The notes beneath the pieces were generated by a model. The model did no database searches, was not told where the DNA came from, and was given only the letters and a program-made list of their open reading frames with translations. Position numbers and translations under genes: made by a program. A stretch of 64,000 bases of DNA from assembly GCA_947561395.2 (NCBI GenBank), contig OX387184.1, positions 32,912,766 to 32,976,765 of the forward strand, read 5' to 3'. Shown one piece after another: positions 1 to 10,189 of this stretch. Source of the DNA: Buxus sempervirens. Its lineage: Eukaryota > Streptophyta > Magnoliopsida > Buxales > Buxaceae. Every line of letters starts with the position of its first letter. Position 1 is the first letter of the stretch.

Positions 1-65
1 AACCGTATGTTGGATGAGCAATCAAAGTGATTAAATCATGTAAAAACTGAAAAAACGGAAAAAAA

Positions 66-178
66 GCTCCGTAAATCGCAGTTAGTATACGGGCTGGGCT
101 TGACCGTATTAGTTATACGGGCAAGGCTCGCTCGTAATTTAAATGCGGGCAAGGCCAGACCGTAATATATTTACGGGT
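66..178. repeat. GCCCG/CGGGC hairpin-prone block (copy 1, leader of A)
   Basis: Short GCCCG...CGGGC arms alternate with AT-rich spacers such as TAATTTAAAT, giving degenerate units of about 25-30 bp that can fold back on themselves. Similar blocks occur at 21975-22125, 27845-27965 and 35251-35405, all tied to the A/B family or to the gene antisense to A. Confidence 0.75.
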
Positions 179-324
179 TTTGCGGAAAATCCAATTTTTG
201 CATTCTTTTCCCACCAAATCTTGTTCTTTTAACCTTTAAGTGATGATAAAGAGAAATGAGTTTGAATAAAATGTTTCAAAAAAATAAAAAATAAAAATAA
301 TAAAAATAAAAATAAAAATGTGAA

Positions 325-1030
325 ACAAAATCCTTGGGCCTCTAAAAGCCTTTGAATTTTAGAAAATGCTTGGGCCTCTGAAAGCCTTTGAATTTTAGAC
401 CTTTTTCAAAAATATCCCTGGGCCTCTGAAAGCCTTTGAATTTCAGACTTTACCATTGGGCCTTTGAAAGCCTTTGAATTTTAAAAAATCCTTGGGCCTC
501 TGAAAGCCTTTGAATTTCAGATCTTTTTCAGAAAATCCTTGGGCCTCTGAAAGCCTTTGAATTTTAGACCTTTTTCAAAAAACTCCTTGGGCCTCTGAAA
601 GCCTTTGAATTTCAGATCTTTTGGGCCTTTGAAAGCCTTTGAATTTCAGATCTTTTTCTTTGAGCCTCTGAAAGCCTTTGAATTTCAGACTTTACCATTG
701 GGCCTCTGAAAGCCTTTGAATTTCAAATTTTACCCCTGGGCCTTTGAAAGCCTTTGAATTTCAAATATTTTTCTTTGGGCCTCTAAAAGCCTTTGAATTT
801 CAGACGTTACCCCTGGGCCTCTGAAAGCCTTTGAATTTCAGACTTTACCGTTCGGCCTCTGAAAGCCTTTGAATTTCAGACCTTTTTCAAAAATATCCCT
901 GGGCCTCTGAAAGCCTTTGAATTTCAGACCTTTTTCAAAAATATCCTTCGGCCTCTGAAAGCCTTTGAATTTCAGATCTTTTTCTTTGGTCCTCTAAAAG
1001 CCTTTGAATTTTGGATCCTTTTCTTTTGTG
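325..1030 (+). repeat. Leader minisatellite of element A (hairpin units)
   Basis: About 18 degenerate units share the core GGGCCTCTGAAAGCCTTTGA followed by ATTTCAGA and a variable spacer (TTTACC, or CTTTTTCAAAAATATCC), spaced about 30-50 bp. Each unit is an inverted repeat with 7-bp arms around the loop GCCTTTGAA. Stem variants keep pairing: TCTGAAA with TTTCAGA, TCTAAAA with TTTTAGA (341-363), TTTGAAA with TTTCAAA (743-765). The same array occurs in element B at 33840-35100. Confidence 0.9.
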
Positions 1031-1249
1031 GGACCTGTTGGAAGCCCTATAATATTCCAACACCTCTTTTTTTGGTCTTTTTTTGTACCAATCAATCCTT
1101 TTTGTGGGACCCTTGGAAGCCCTAAAATATTCCAACAATTCAAAAAAAAAAAAAAAAGCAAATAAGAAAAAAATCCAAACTCGTGTTCACCTAACTTGCA
1201 TATAGGCATTCATAGGTATGTAACTAGATTGAATTGGTACTGATATTTT

Positions 1250-1272
1250 TATTTATTTTTATTTTACCAGGT
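1250..1272 (+). promoter_or_regulatory. Splice-acceptor-like site just before gag of A
   Basis: A T-rich run ends in TTTTACCAG followed by GTACCAATAC. The same CAG|GTACCA junction sits just before gag in element B (near 33656) and element D (near 53315). It fits a 3' splice site that would remove a long leader; splicing itself is inferred. Confidence 0.45.
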
Positions 1273-2765
1273 ACCAATACACTTGCAACCATAGCTCCTG
1301 TGACCAGATCAAGAGCTCGCACCATGAATCCCATTGATAATGAAGCTGATGTCCCTAACCCAGATGTTGCCCTGCTACAGGAACAAGTGGCAGGACTAGC
1401 CCGAATGCTAGAGAACTTACTGGCAGTGCAGGCCCAACAAGTGCAAGCCCAGAACCAAGCCTCCACTTCCAACCACGCACCCCAACCTCAAACCAACATT
1501 CCACCTCCGGTTCAACCTATTCCTGAACCCATTTATGAACCCACCCCTGAACCTATATTGATCAGGGATGAGACAGTTGAATCAGAAAAAGAAAAAGAAA
1601 AAGAGATAATGAGGGAAGAGGTTGAAAGGAAATTCATGCACAGACTGGAGGTGATCCTAGATGAACTGAGGGAGGTAAAAGGGGTGAACAACTTTGGGGG
1701 CACCAACTTTGAAGACTTGTGCCAATATCCTAATTTTAACCTACCAGCCAAGTTCAAGTGCCCGGACTTGGACAAATATGATGGCATTGGCTGCTCCATG
1801 AGCCATATGAAGTTATACTGTAGGGCCCTATGCCAGTTCGATCGAGATGAGGGCATTCTGATTCAGCTCTTCCAAAGGAGCTTGACTGGAACTGCTTTGA
1901 GGTGGTTTGCCACCTTAGACCATGGAAGAATCAAAAGAAGGAAAGACCTAGTGGATGCCTTCTTGGCTCAATACAAGTTTAATTCAGAGATCGTACCAGA
2001 CAAGTACGATGTAATGAGGATGAGCAAAGGAAGGGATGAATCTGTAAGGCAGTATGCCAAGAGATGGAGGGAGACGGCCTCTCAGGTCAGGCCACCTATG
2101 CTGGAGCAAGAGATGATTTCTACCTTCATCAGTACACTGGGTCAACCATTCTACAGCCACCTGGTGGGTCAGACCACCACTAATTTTGCCGCCTTGGTAC
2201 AAGTGGTCGATCGAATCGAGGACGGGATTAGGTCGGGTAAAATAATTGACCATTCTGCTATGGTCAGTTAGCAGAACCCCAATCTAAAGAAAGGAAGTGG
2301 GATAAAAAAGAATGGGAACAAGAAAGAGGGGGAGGTGAACATGGTACAACCACTATCTGGACCTAACAAGCCCATACAAATCAATATACCCGCTCATTTT
2401 CCTACTCCATCCACTCCACCAACCCAGCAGGCCCCTATGAGGGTTAATGTTCCAGCAGCACCCTCAGACCAAAAGAGGGCTTTTACTAAAGAAGAAAGGG
2501 ATGACTATTTTGCAGCAAGGAGAAATAGGGTTTTCACCCCTATTCCAATGTCTCCATCTCAGCTGCTACCAACTCTATTGCAAGCAGGGTATATCACCTT
2601 AAGAGAGCCAAATCCAAATGCATCAAAGGGGAGAAATTTTGACCCCTCCACCACTTGCGATTTCCACATGGGTGCACCTGAGCACCCTACTGACAAGTGT
2701 TGGCCTTTGAAACACGCCATTTAGGACTTGCTTGACCAGAATACCATGTATTTCAATACAGGACC
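1273..2765 (+). pseudogene. gag: Element A gag (capsid/nucleocapsid) relic
   Basis: The frame open from 1234 holds TRSRARTMNP near the start, a coiled, glutamine-rich stretch, a charged EKEKEKE run and a retrotransposon gag core with LTGTALRWFATLDHGRI and ESVRQYAKRWRETASQV. Downstream is a zinc-binding-like motif of the form C-x2-H-x5-H-x4-C (CDFHMGAPEHPTDKC). It would package the element RNA. Element B carries a close relative at 31989-33692. The gag-protease linker resumes after F1 at 5707. The copy is broken. Confidence 0.85.
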
Positions 2766-3340
2766 TGTAACGCCCCGGATCCGAGTCACATGAAAAACCC
2801 GTAACTCGTCTCCAGAGGTTATTATAAATAACAGGATCGCACTACCAGAGTAAGGGAAACATGAATTCAATAGTACTATGTAATAGAGTGCGCTAAAATA
2901 TTCCCAAACTAAAATAAAACTTACATGTCCAAGTAACTACCCGCAAGTATCGTCCTCTCCAGGAGCAGCTAAAAACAAAACAAAACAATACGGAATGAGA
3001 TACGAATATCCCAGTGAGCAGCACATGCATGCACAAATACATTTATTTCAGTTCTAAAACATGCCACGATTATAACCATGTACAATGATGATAATACGCA
3101 TATTCCGAATAATCTGACTAAACTTCAATAATCCAATTCATATCAGTGCGGAAAAACCATCAGGTAAATGAAGCAATAACAATCCGTTTCCAATCCCGAA
3201 GATATTGATAAAATAATGATTAACTGACAACAACATAGCAATTAACCATAGTTTCGTATCTCAAGATATAATTCCAGATATACCAATGTCATATAACACA
3301 AAGTCTTCTCATAACCATGCCCACACCTCCAAATGTATAT

Positions 3341-3775
3341 CCGGCCTACTCAGGGTTTCGGATATTGAAATGACTGCGTCATCCAATGCAAGCCTACTCC
3401 TCGGGTTTCTGCATTGACAACCAGGCCTACTCAGGGTTTCTGGCTGCTCTACACCGGCGGGAGGTACAATACCCAATAATCGGTAAACAATATTCCATGA
3501 ACCATAAATACCAACAAACCAACAAATAAAACATATCACGTCAAACAAAATCAAATACCAACATTGGTCAATGTCATGACTATTGTTTAGTTGATAAATT
3601 AAACATGCCAAGTAAACACTCCACACCTCCATGTACACAATTCCGGCCTACTCAGGGTTTCGGAAACTCTGAAATGACGGCCTACTCAGGGTTTCATCAT
3701 CCAATGTAGGCCTACTCCCTGGGTTTCTGCATTGACAACCAGGCCTACTCAGGGTTTCTGGCTGCTCTACACCGG
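3341..3775. repeat. Repeats of CCTACTCAGGGTTTC inside F1
   Basis: The motif CCTACTCAGGGTTTC recurs six or more times, including slightly altered forms. A block of about 130 bp ending in GGCTGCTCTACACCGG is present twice (3341-3470 and 3640-3775), with a non-repetitive stretch between. Confidence 0.85.
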
Positions 3776-4375
3776 TCGTGGCAACACACAAGGCCATGCA
3801 ATTTCAACAACCAACAATAACATTACATTACTAAGCTTAGACTCTGGATCCAGGACAAGCTAAACCAAAAATAGTAAATCATCGTATAATCTCAATTCCA
3901 ATATCAAAGTAAAACCATTCATTCCACATCACGTATAACTCATCACAGTTCATCACCTGTCCCTCTGGACCAAGCAGTATCTCAAGTACTTTCAGTATTT
4001 TCTCATTTCCGCAACACATGCCATTTGAATACAAAACACAGTTATTCATACCAAGAAAACCTTACAATACATTCAGAATTTTCCAAACAAGTGAAGCCAG
4101 AAGTCAATAATTTCTCAATCACAACAGTGTATAAATTCGAGGGAAAATTACTAGGAACTCCCATTGTTTTGGTATCCAGCACAACATATACAAATAACCT
4201 AAACTCAACCTTAGAAGCCTTTGGGAATTTGCCACTAGAATTTCCTCTAGGAATTTAATAAGTAATGCAGGTTCCAAGGTTCCCAAACAAGTGATTTGTT
4301 AAATGGTATAAACCTCAAGACATCAAAATCCCCCTTGGTTCAGTCAAGAATCACTTTCGGCAAGTTAAATTGGGT

Positions 4376-4655
4376 ATGCGCTCACTTCCTGAAGTGAGCG
4401 CCAGGTGAGCGCCAGTCGACGGATAGGATTTAGGCCGAAATGGGACTATGCGCTCACTCGACGCTAAGTGGGCGTGAGCTGAGCGAGAAAAGGGCGCGAG
4501 ATGGGAGCCGGCTTCGCGCGAGATTCGCGCATACATTTTAGTGAGCGCGAGCTGAGCGCCAAGTGGGCGCCAACTCGGCGGATAATAGAATTTCAACAGG
4601 GTGCCTACTTCCTAAGTGAGCGCGAGTGGGCGCCAACTCGGCGGATACCCACTGT
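4376..4655. repeat. GTGAGCGC palindrome cluster inside F1
   Basis: At least eight copies of GTGAGCGC/GCGCTCAC and related GTGGGCGC words occur here. The clearest palindrome is at 4378-4401: 11-bp arms GCGCTCACTTC and GAAGTGAGCGC around CT. The same 24 bp is found at 58238-58261 inside LTR C4. Confidence 0.85.
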
Positions 4656-5184
4656 GATTTTCGACTCTCTGTTATTTCGAGATCTCTATCTCTGGCCGAT
4701 TTGTTTTGGTCTGTAATTGTTCCAATACACTCCTAATGTTCCCAGAATACTTCCCAACCAGTTTTGGATTTAATCTAAAGACATTTAATTTCAAGTTGCA
4801 TTTCAATCTCATGCTCGGACTCTTGGTATTCCAGAAAAACCCAGAAAACTCAGAAATCACTCATGCATCAGAATAAACTCACGAATAAACACAAAACCTC
4901 AGTTGTAAATCAATGCTACTCACTCTTATACGCTTATCCCAGAATAACAGGTTATTCCATAACCACGACCGATCACCGACTCCGACTGTGCGCGTGGCTG
5001 CGAAGGTCGCCGAACTGATCCCCTGTTCGCGAGAGGAATAACCCACTGAAATCCGACTCCACTAATCCGGTCGTAGTTCTCGCGGTTCTCATCTCTTCCC
5101 AGCGAAACCCTAATCGCCACAGTAGCCGCCATAATTTCAGAGCAGCAACCTTCCCCCAAATCCCCGAAAATTTATATGAGTTAC

Positions 5185-5196
5185 CTATTTATAAAA
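5185..5196 (-). promoter_or_regulatory. TATA-like box of LTR F1
   Basis: Read on the - strand the sequence gives GTTTTATAAATAGG, a good plant TATA box. A short open frame (4926-5159) and a donor-like GAGTGAGT follow downstream. F2 has a matching box near 20578-20590. Confidence 0.5.
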
Positions 5197-5706
5197 CATC
5201 GCAAAAGTTTAACCTAATTCACCCTCGAGGTTTTATTAACCCTCGGAATCCCGTTTCTTCCCCTCATTCAACTTGGCTTTCCCGTATTTACTTATTGGCT
5301 AATTTCCTATTCACTACCATATTTTTAAGTTCGATAATTAATTACGTATTAATATTCCACCTCATTCTCTTTGACAACTAATGACCACAAATCTCTAGCA
5401 ATAAATAAATTTTGATTAAACCTGTCCATAAATCCTTGTGTTCATACTTGTGCATATATTTTATTTTATCTACTATTTTATATTGTTTATTTTTTTTCTA
5501 CTCAAAACCTAATTTCCCCTTTAGTATAAATACCTTCCATACATATTGCCGCTTGACAATCTTTGAAAATCATTGATTCCGTGTACGCTCGTCCACCGAA
5601 ATCCCTACGTATACCCGTATCTACTTAAGTTAATATGTACACATAATGAATTTTAATAAATAATAAATAAATAAAAGCTTAGCAAAAATCGGGGTTTTAC
5701 AGGACC

Positions 5707-6592
5707 TGAATCAGCTGTACCATGGAACTACAGCGAAAGCTTCACAACCACATCTCCTGCAGTTGCGGCAAAAAGCAAGAAAGAAGTGAACCTCATGATG
5801 AGGCCAGGAAAGGGTGTAGGTGAGGGAGAGAAACAAAAGGAGACTGAGAAGGAAAGGGAAAAAGCTGAGAAAGAGAAAAATAAAGGAAAGACCAAGGTAG
5901 GGGATGATACCCCTCAGGTAATTGACAGTGAGACTACTGACCTCATCAAAATCATAAGAAAGAGTGAGTTCAATGTCGTTGAGCAGTTGAACAAGGTCCC
6001 TGCCCAGATCTCAATACTGGGATTATTGTTAAATTCTGAAAAACATAGGGACTCTCTATTAAGGGTACTTCAGGGCGCCCATGTGCCTAAAAATATTGAA
6101 CCAAACCAACTAGGCAAGATGGTTGAACAGATTTTGTCTCATAATGTTATATCTTTTTTTGAAACCGAGATCAGCCCAGCAGGGTACTATCATGTTGATC
6201 CTTTGCACATAGCTGTGCTCTGTAAGGGTTTCATAATAGCTCGGGTTTTAATTGATAATGGGTCGGTTCTGAATGTCTGCCCTTTAATTACCTTTGTAAA
6301 GCTTGGTCTGGAGCAAAACAAAATCAAACAAAATGGGAATATCATAAGCGCCTTTGATAGCTCTAAAACACACTCCCTAGGGGAGGTTGAACTGCCGGTC
6401 ACTATTAGACCATACATTTTTAATATCACATTTGAAGTGACGGATATACTGGCAGCCTTCAACCTACTCCTAGGAAGGTCGTGGATTCATACGGCTAGGG
6501 CTATACCATCTACCCTCCACCAAAGAGTTAAATATATTAGAGGGCAAAAGGTGATTACGGTCCTTGCTGAAAATTTGGTTCCTTCCATGTGA
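5707..6592 (+). pseudogene. pro: Element A gag-protease linker and aspartic protease relic
   Basis: After F1 the frame continues with a highly charged Lys/Glu linker (about 5786-5930), then KSEFNVVEQLNKVPAQIS, typical of the segment in front of the Tat-group protease. The active-site loop reads VLIDNGSVLNVCP (Asp codon 6254-6256); DNGS in place of DSG/DTG is usual in this group. A second hallmark, FNLLLGRSWIHTARA, lies near 6455-6500. Retropepsins cut the Gag-Pol precursor. Element D has the same domain at 49990-50535; element B lacks it. Confidence 0.85.
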
Positions 6593-6616
6593 TCCCCTGA
6601 TGTACCCTACATAAAC

Positions 6617-6865
6617 ATGGAAATGACTGCAGACAAGATGGCATTTCACTCTTTCCAGTTTGAAACTGTCAATTTTATACCTGGGGGGTATCAGGAGAAA
6701 GAAGAGAAGTTGACCAATGCTGAGAGAATGGTCAAGAAAGTGCTGAGAAAATACAATTTCAACCCTGGAAAAGGTCTGGGGGTTAACCTGCAAGGAAGAA
6801 TAAAACCGGTAAAGGTTAAGAAGCTGGCCCCTAGAGCAGGATTGGAGTCCAAGGCAAGAGATTAG
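6617..6865 (+). pseudogene. Element A G-patch domain after the protease
   Basis: The segment reads VLRKYNFNPGKGLGVNLQGR, the glycine pattern of a G-patch (aromatic, x-G-x-GLG, QG). G-patches bind nucleic acid or helicases and are known after the protease in betaretroviruses and in some plant Ty3/gypsy elements. D carries a clearer copy (49678-49780). Function here is inferred from that likeness. Confidence 0.6.
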
Positions 6866-7790
6866 AGAAGACAGAAGCAGTTGGAAGACATGAAATTCCC
6901 TCATATCAGGGAAACTTTTCCTAAGCTTTCTCATATGATTCAACTGTCTCCATCCTAGGATCAGTCCAAACCTCCATACTATAACATCAACCCATTCCGG
7001 AAACCCAAGTCCCCAACCTTGCAACCATATGTTCTACCTTCACCCTCACAAGCATTGGGTGAGCCTGAGCCATGGACAGAATAGGAGCAGGATTTTTTTG
7101 AAGATGTTGGAGCCTTCTTTGCCATGCCTGAAGGCAAAAGAGAAGAAGGAGTAGATGAGATACCTTTCATTGACTGGGCTGCAGTAGAAGTTCCATCTGG
7201 GTCAAGCCCTAGAGCAGAGGCAGGAGTCGCAACTCACCCAGTAATGGTGGTCTCGGATGCGGATGCTGAGCTTGGGGAGCAGGCTTGTGTTATTACCCCT
7301 GCTCCAGAACTTTTTATTTTGAACAATTGGGAGGAAACTCCCCTTACTTTTGAAGCTACGTTTGTTTGGCAAACAGACACGGCATCCAAAAAAAAAACTC
7401 CATTAGTGGAATGCCCATTTCCTGAAGGTTTTAATGAGCCTTTGTCTTCAGGAAAAGATTTTTTAGAAGGCTCTCAAAAAACAAAAAAAGGTTTTCCCAT
7501 TTTTCTAGAAAAGTTAAATTTTTAAAAAAGGTCCAAACCACTTATGAACCCTATAAGCAAACGGAATTGGATCAGGTTGAGCATGACTTCGACCTCGAGC
7601 TCGACTTTGACCTAATGGGGGTTGAGGAAGAGACCGAGGTCGAAGAAGAAGATCCTCCAAAAGAAATCACATATCAATTAGAGCGTCATGAAAAGGGGGT
7701 CCAACCCAATATTGAGGAGACCATCTCAATAAATCTAGGGATCGAAGATGACCCAAAAGTAGTGAAGATTGGGGCATGCCTATCGGAGTT
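6866..7790 (+). pseudogene. Element A linker between protease and RT, low complexity, broken
   Basis: This stretch is acidic and proline-rich, with IDWAAVEVPSGSS near 7160, matched in element B by LIDWAAIQIPYQG near 31790. An Asp/Glu-rich run follows (7570-7660), then QLERHEKGVQPNIEETISIN, matching QLALERHKKALQANIEETEP in D near 48190, and IGACLSE directly in front of the RT. The LINE at 7791 separates this linker from the RT. No catalytic domain is seen. Confidence 0.6.
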
Positions 7791-8069
7791 ATTTATTTAT
7801 TTATTTATTTATTTTAAGGAAAACCCACTATTACTAGTGGCTCTCCAACGGTGGGAGGAGGGTTGAGGTAGACCCTGACCTGTAGATTAATTCAAAAGCA
7901 ACAAGTACACCTAGCCAGGGGGGGACATAAAAACCTTACCCCTCAAAGAAAAGCTAATTACAGAAGAGAGCAAGAGACTAATATCTGAGACTATAAAGAC
8001 CTGTTCTATCATGACAAAGAGAAATATGAGCTTTAACAGGCAAAAGGGATTCTAAATTATAAGAAGTAA

Positions 8070-8790
8070 ATTGCAAAGAACTACACCCTTCATTAGCAAG
8101 AGCATCAGCCACCATGTTTGCTTCATGATAGATATGCTGAATAATTCTATCATGTTTTGCTATCCTTGATAGAATTTCTTTCCACCAAAAAGAACACTTC
8201 CAGGGAATGGAAGAATTTTTGTTAATAGCATCTGCAATGACCTAGGAATCCTTTTCATTAACAATATTATGAAAACCTTCAGTATCTCCCATTCGAAGAC
8301 CATCTCTTAAAGCCAACATTTATGCACAAGTGTTAGTCAAAACTCCATAATAAGCAAAAAAACCCATGAGAAACTTACCACAATTGTCTCTAAAAACACC
8401 TCCACCACCACTTACTCCAGGATTTCCCTTAGAGGCACCATCAATATTAAGAATGATAAAGCTGGATCGAGCCCTTTTCCATTTGACAGACTTAACATGA
8501 GGACCTAAAATATAAGGACAATAGATGTTGAAGGAATCTAGAACAAGCTGCCTAGAAAAAGAACATGTGATTTTCGGCTTAGTAAAATATGCAGCTTCAT
8601 GTAATCTATGAGTGATATTGGAAATTATTTTATCAATATCCATAGGCTGATTATCAAATCTGTGATTGAACCTAGCAATCCAAATTTCCCAAGTAGCAAA
8701 TAACGACAATGCATGAACAAGAAGACCCAATTGATCTTTACTACTAGAACTGCCAAACCAGTAAGAAATTCTACTATAAATGTCATGCAA
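8070..8790 (-). pseudogene. LINE RNase H domain relic
   Basis: The frame 8790-8320 holds ILNIDGASKGNPGVSGGGGV, the first RNase H strand with its catalytic Asp and the GNPG turn, then FRDNCGKFLMGFF and NTCA. Directly after that block a stop sits where the family has Glu (NTCAE.LAL). The downstream sequence still reads MLALRDGLRMGD and later HIYHEANMVADALANEGCSS, the C-terminal RNase H motif with its Asp, around 8080-8140. A further in-frame stop lies near the third catalytic position (NEKDS, about 8240). Plant L1 elements commonly carry this domain. It is no longer functional. Confidence 0.85.
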
Positions 8791-8814
8791 TCGATAATAT
8801 TGTAGTTTGAATTT

Positions 8815-9130
8815 CTAAGAAAAATGCATCCAGATTTTTTGGGCTGCCTCCCCGAAAGAAAACAAATGATCCATGCTTTCTTGTTTTACATTTCTACAGC
8901 AACAACATTTTGAACATAAAGATATTCCAAGCCTTTGTATTTTGTCATCAGTGGGAATAGCACCCTTAAGAACTCTCCAGATATGAGTCCATATTTTGGA
9001 GGGTATGAAAACTTTCCAAAACTTTTTGATAAAAGAAGAAGGAGCCTTTCGTCTAATGAGATGCCATGCTGAACCAACAGTGAAAATTCCTTTCGAAGAT
9101 GGGATCCAAATAGCTCTATCTTTTTGAGTA
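8815..9130 (-). pseudogene. LINE zf-RVT region relic
   Basis: On the - strand the frame gives IWIPSSKGIFTVGSAWHLI, later WTHIWRVLKGAIPTDDKIQR, CSKCCCC and SMDHLFSFGEAAQKIWMHFS. This is the zinc-finger-like segment after the RT of plant LINEs (W-x-P-x2-SG-x-FTV, lPT-x-D, C-x2-C, HLF-x-C). The last Cys of the usual HLF.C is Gly here. The frame closes with a stop near 8817, ahead of the RNase H block. Confidence 0.75.
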
Positions 9131-9135
9131 CTATT

Positions 9136-10189
9136 GGAGTTGCAACGTGATGAAATGACACGGTTCTTGGCTTATTATAAAGATGTATTTGCATGGTCGT
9201 ATCGGGATATGCCAGGATTAGACACTGATATGGTTGTGCACAGGCTACCAATTCTGCCAGATGTTAAGCCAGTTGAGCAGAAGTTGAGAAGGTTGAAACC
9301 AGAGTGGACATTGAAGGTCAAAGATGAAATGGTTAAACAATTCCAAGCAGGATTTTTTGCAGTCTCCACGTACCCCGAATGGCTTGCAAATATAGTGCCA
9401 GTGCCAAAGAAGGATGGAAAGGTCAGAATGTGCATAGACTACAGTGATTTGAACAAGGCAAGCCCAAAGGATGATTTTCCACTTCCACACATTGACATCT
9501 TGGTTGACAACACTGCTGTACATAGCCTGTTCTCATTCATGGACGGCTTCTCTGGGTACAATCAAATTAAGATGGCTAAGGAGGATCAAGAGAAAACAGC
9601 CTTCATTACACCTTGGGGTACCTTCCACTACACTGTCATGCCATTTGGGCTTAAGAATGCCAGGGCAACCTACTAGCGGGCCATAACAGCATTATTCCAT
9701 GGAGGTCTATGTGGATGATATGATAGCCAAATCATGTGAAGAAGAAGACCACTTGATCAACTTGAAGAAGGTGTTTGACAGGCTCAGGAAATACAGTCTA
9801 AGGCTTAACCCAGCAAAATGCGTCTTTGGGGCTACATCAGGGAAATTGTTGGGCTTTATAGTGAGCAGAAGAGGAATTGAGATCGACCCAGATAAGGCCA
9901 AAGCAATCATTGAAATTCCATCACCTACAATGGAGAAGGAAGTTTGTGGTTTTCTGGGAAGGATTCAGTACATAAGCGGGTTCATAGCACAGCTCACTGC
10001 TATCTGTGAACCAATTTTCAAGCTTCTGAGAAAGAATAACCCGACAGTCTGGAATGACGATTGCCAAGAAGCCTTTGACACAATAAAGGAATATTTATTG
10101 AATCCACCTGTGCTAGTGCCACCAACTCTAGGAAGACCATTGATTCTATACTTGTCAGTTTTGGAGACGTCGATGGGGTGTGTCTTGGG
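9136..10189 (+). pseudogene. pol: Element A reverse transcriptase and start of RNase H, relic
   Basis: The frame begins LQRDEMTRFLAYYKDVFAWS, then DMPGLDTDMVVHRLP, WLANIVPVPKKDGKVRMCID, FSFMDGFSGYNQI, MPFGLKNA and the catalytic VYVDDMIAKS (about 9703-9732), followed by the thumb (GKLLGFIVSRRGIEIDP, FLGRIQYISGFIAQL) and the first RNase H strand (LILYLSVLETSMGCVLG). These are textbook Ty3/gypsy motifs in their Tat form. LTR C1 cuts the RNase H right after GCVLG. The copy is broken. Confidence 0.9.

Larger units (their letters stand above)
2766..5701 (-). mobile_element. F1: solo LTR of family F in gag of A
   Basis: The block begins TGTAACGCCCCGGATCC and ends ATCGGGGTTTTACA on the + strand, i.e. 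TG...CA. It is flanked by a perfect 5-bp duplication GGACC (2761-2765 and 5702-5706), at which the gag linker reading of A resumes. Length is 2936 bp, with no PBS, polypurine tract or internal coding region, so a solo LTR is the simplest reading. A TATA-like site (RC of 5185-5196, TTTATAAATAGG) and a downstream donor-like site (about 4927-4932) read on the - strand, giving the orientation. It shares ends and some interior with F2 (18478-20811). Confidence 0.88.
7791..9135 (-). mobile_element. 5'-truncated LINE (plant L1 type with RNase H) in element A
   Basis: On the - strand the piece reads the end of a LINE ORF2: a zf-RVT region, then an RNase H domain, then a tail of repeated AAATA units at 7791-7812. 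It is flanked by GGAGTT (7785-7790 and 9136-9141; seven of eight bases also match one step further), a target duplication at which the linker of A (CLSEL) resumes as the RT frame (LQRDEM). At 1.34 kb it lacks endonuclease and RT, as expected from abortive target-primed reverse transcription. Confidence 0.88.

Noticed and set aside
325-1030. Regularly spaced repeats as a possible CRISPR array
   Set aside because: Units are degenerate, spacers are short and alike, and the setting is a plant retrotransposon leader; no cas genes are present.
4926-5159. 77-residue open frame with a TATA box upstream, as a small host gene
   Set aside because: It lies within solo LTR F1, shows no known domain, and F2 has no matching frame. 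It is better seen as transcribed LTR leader.
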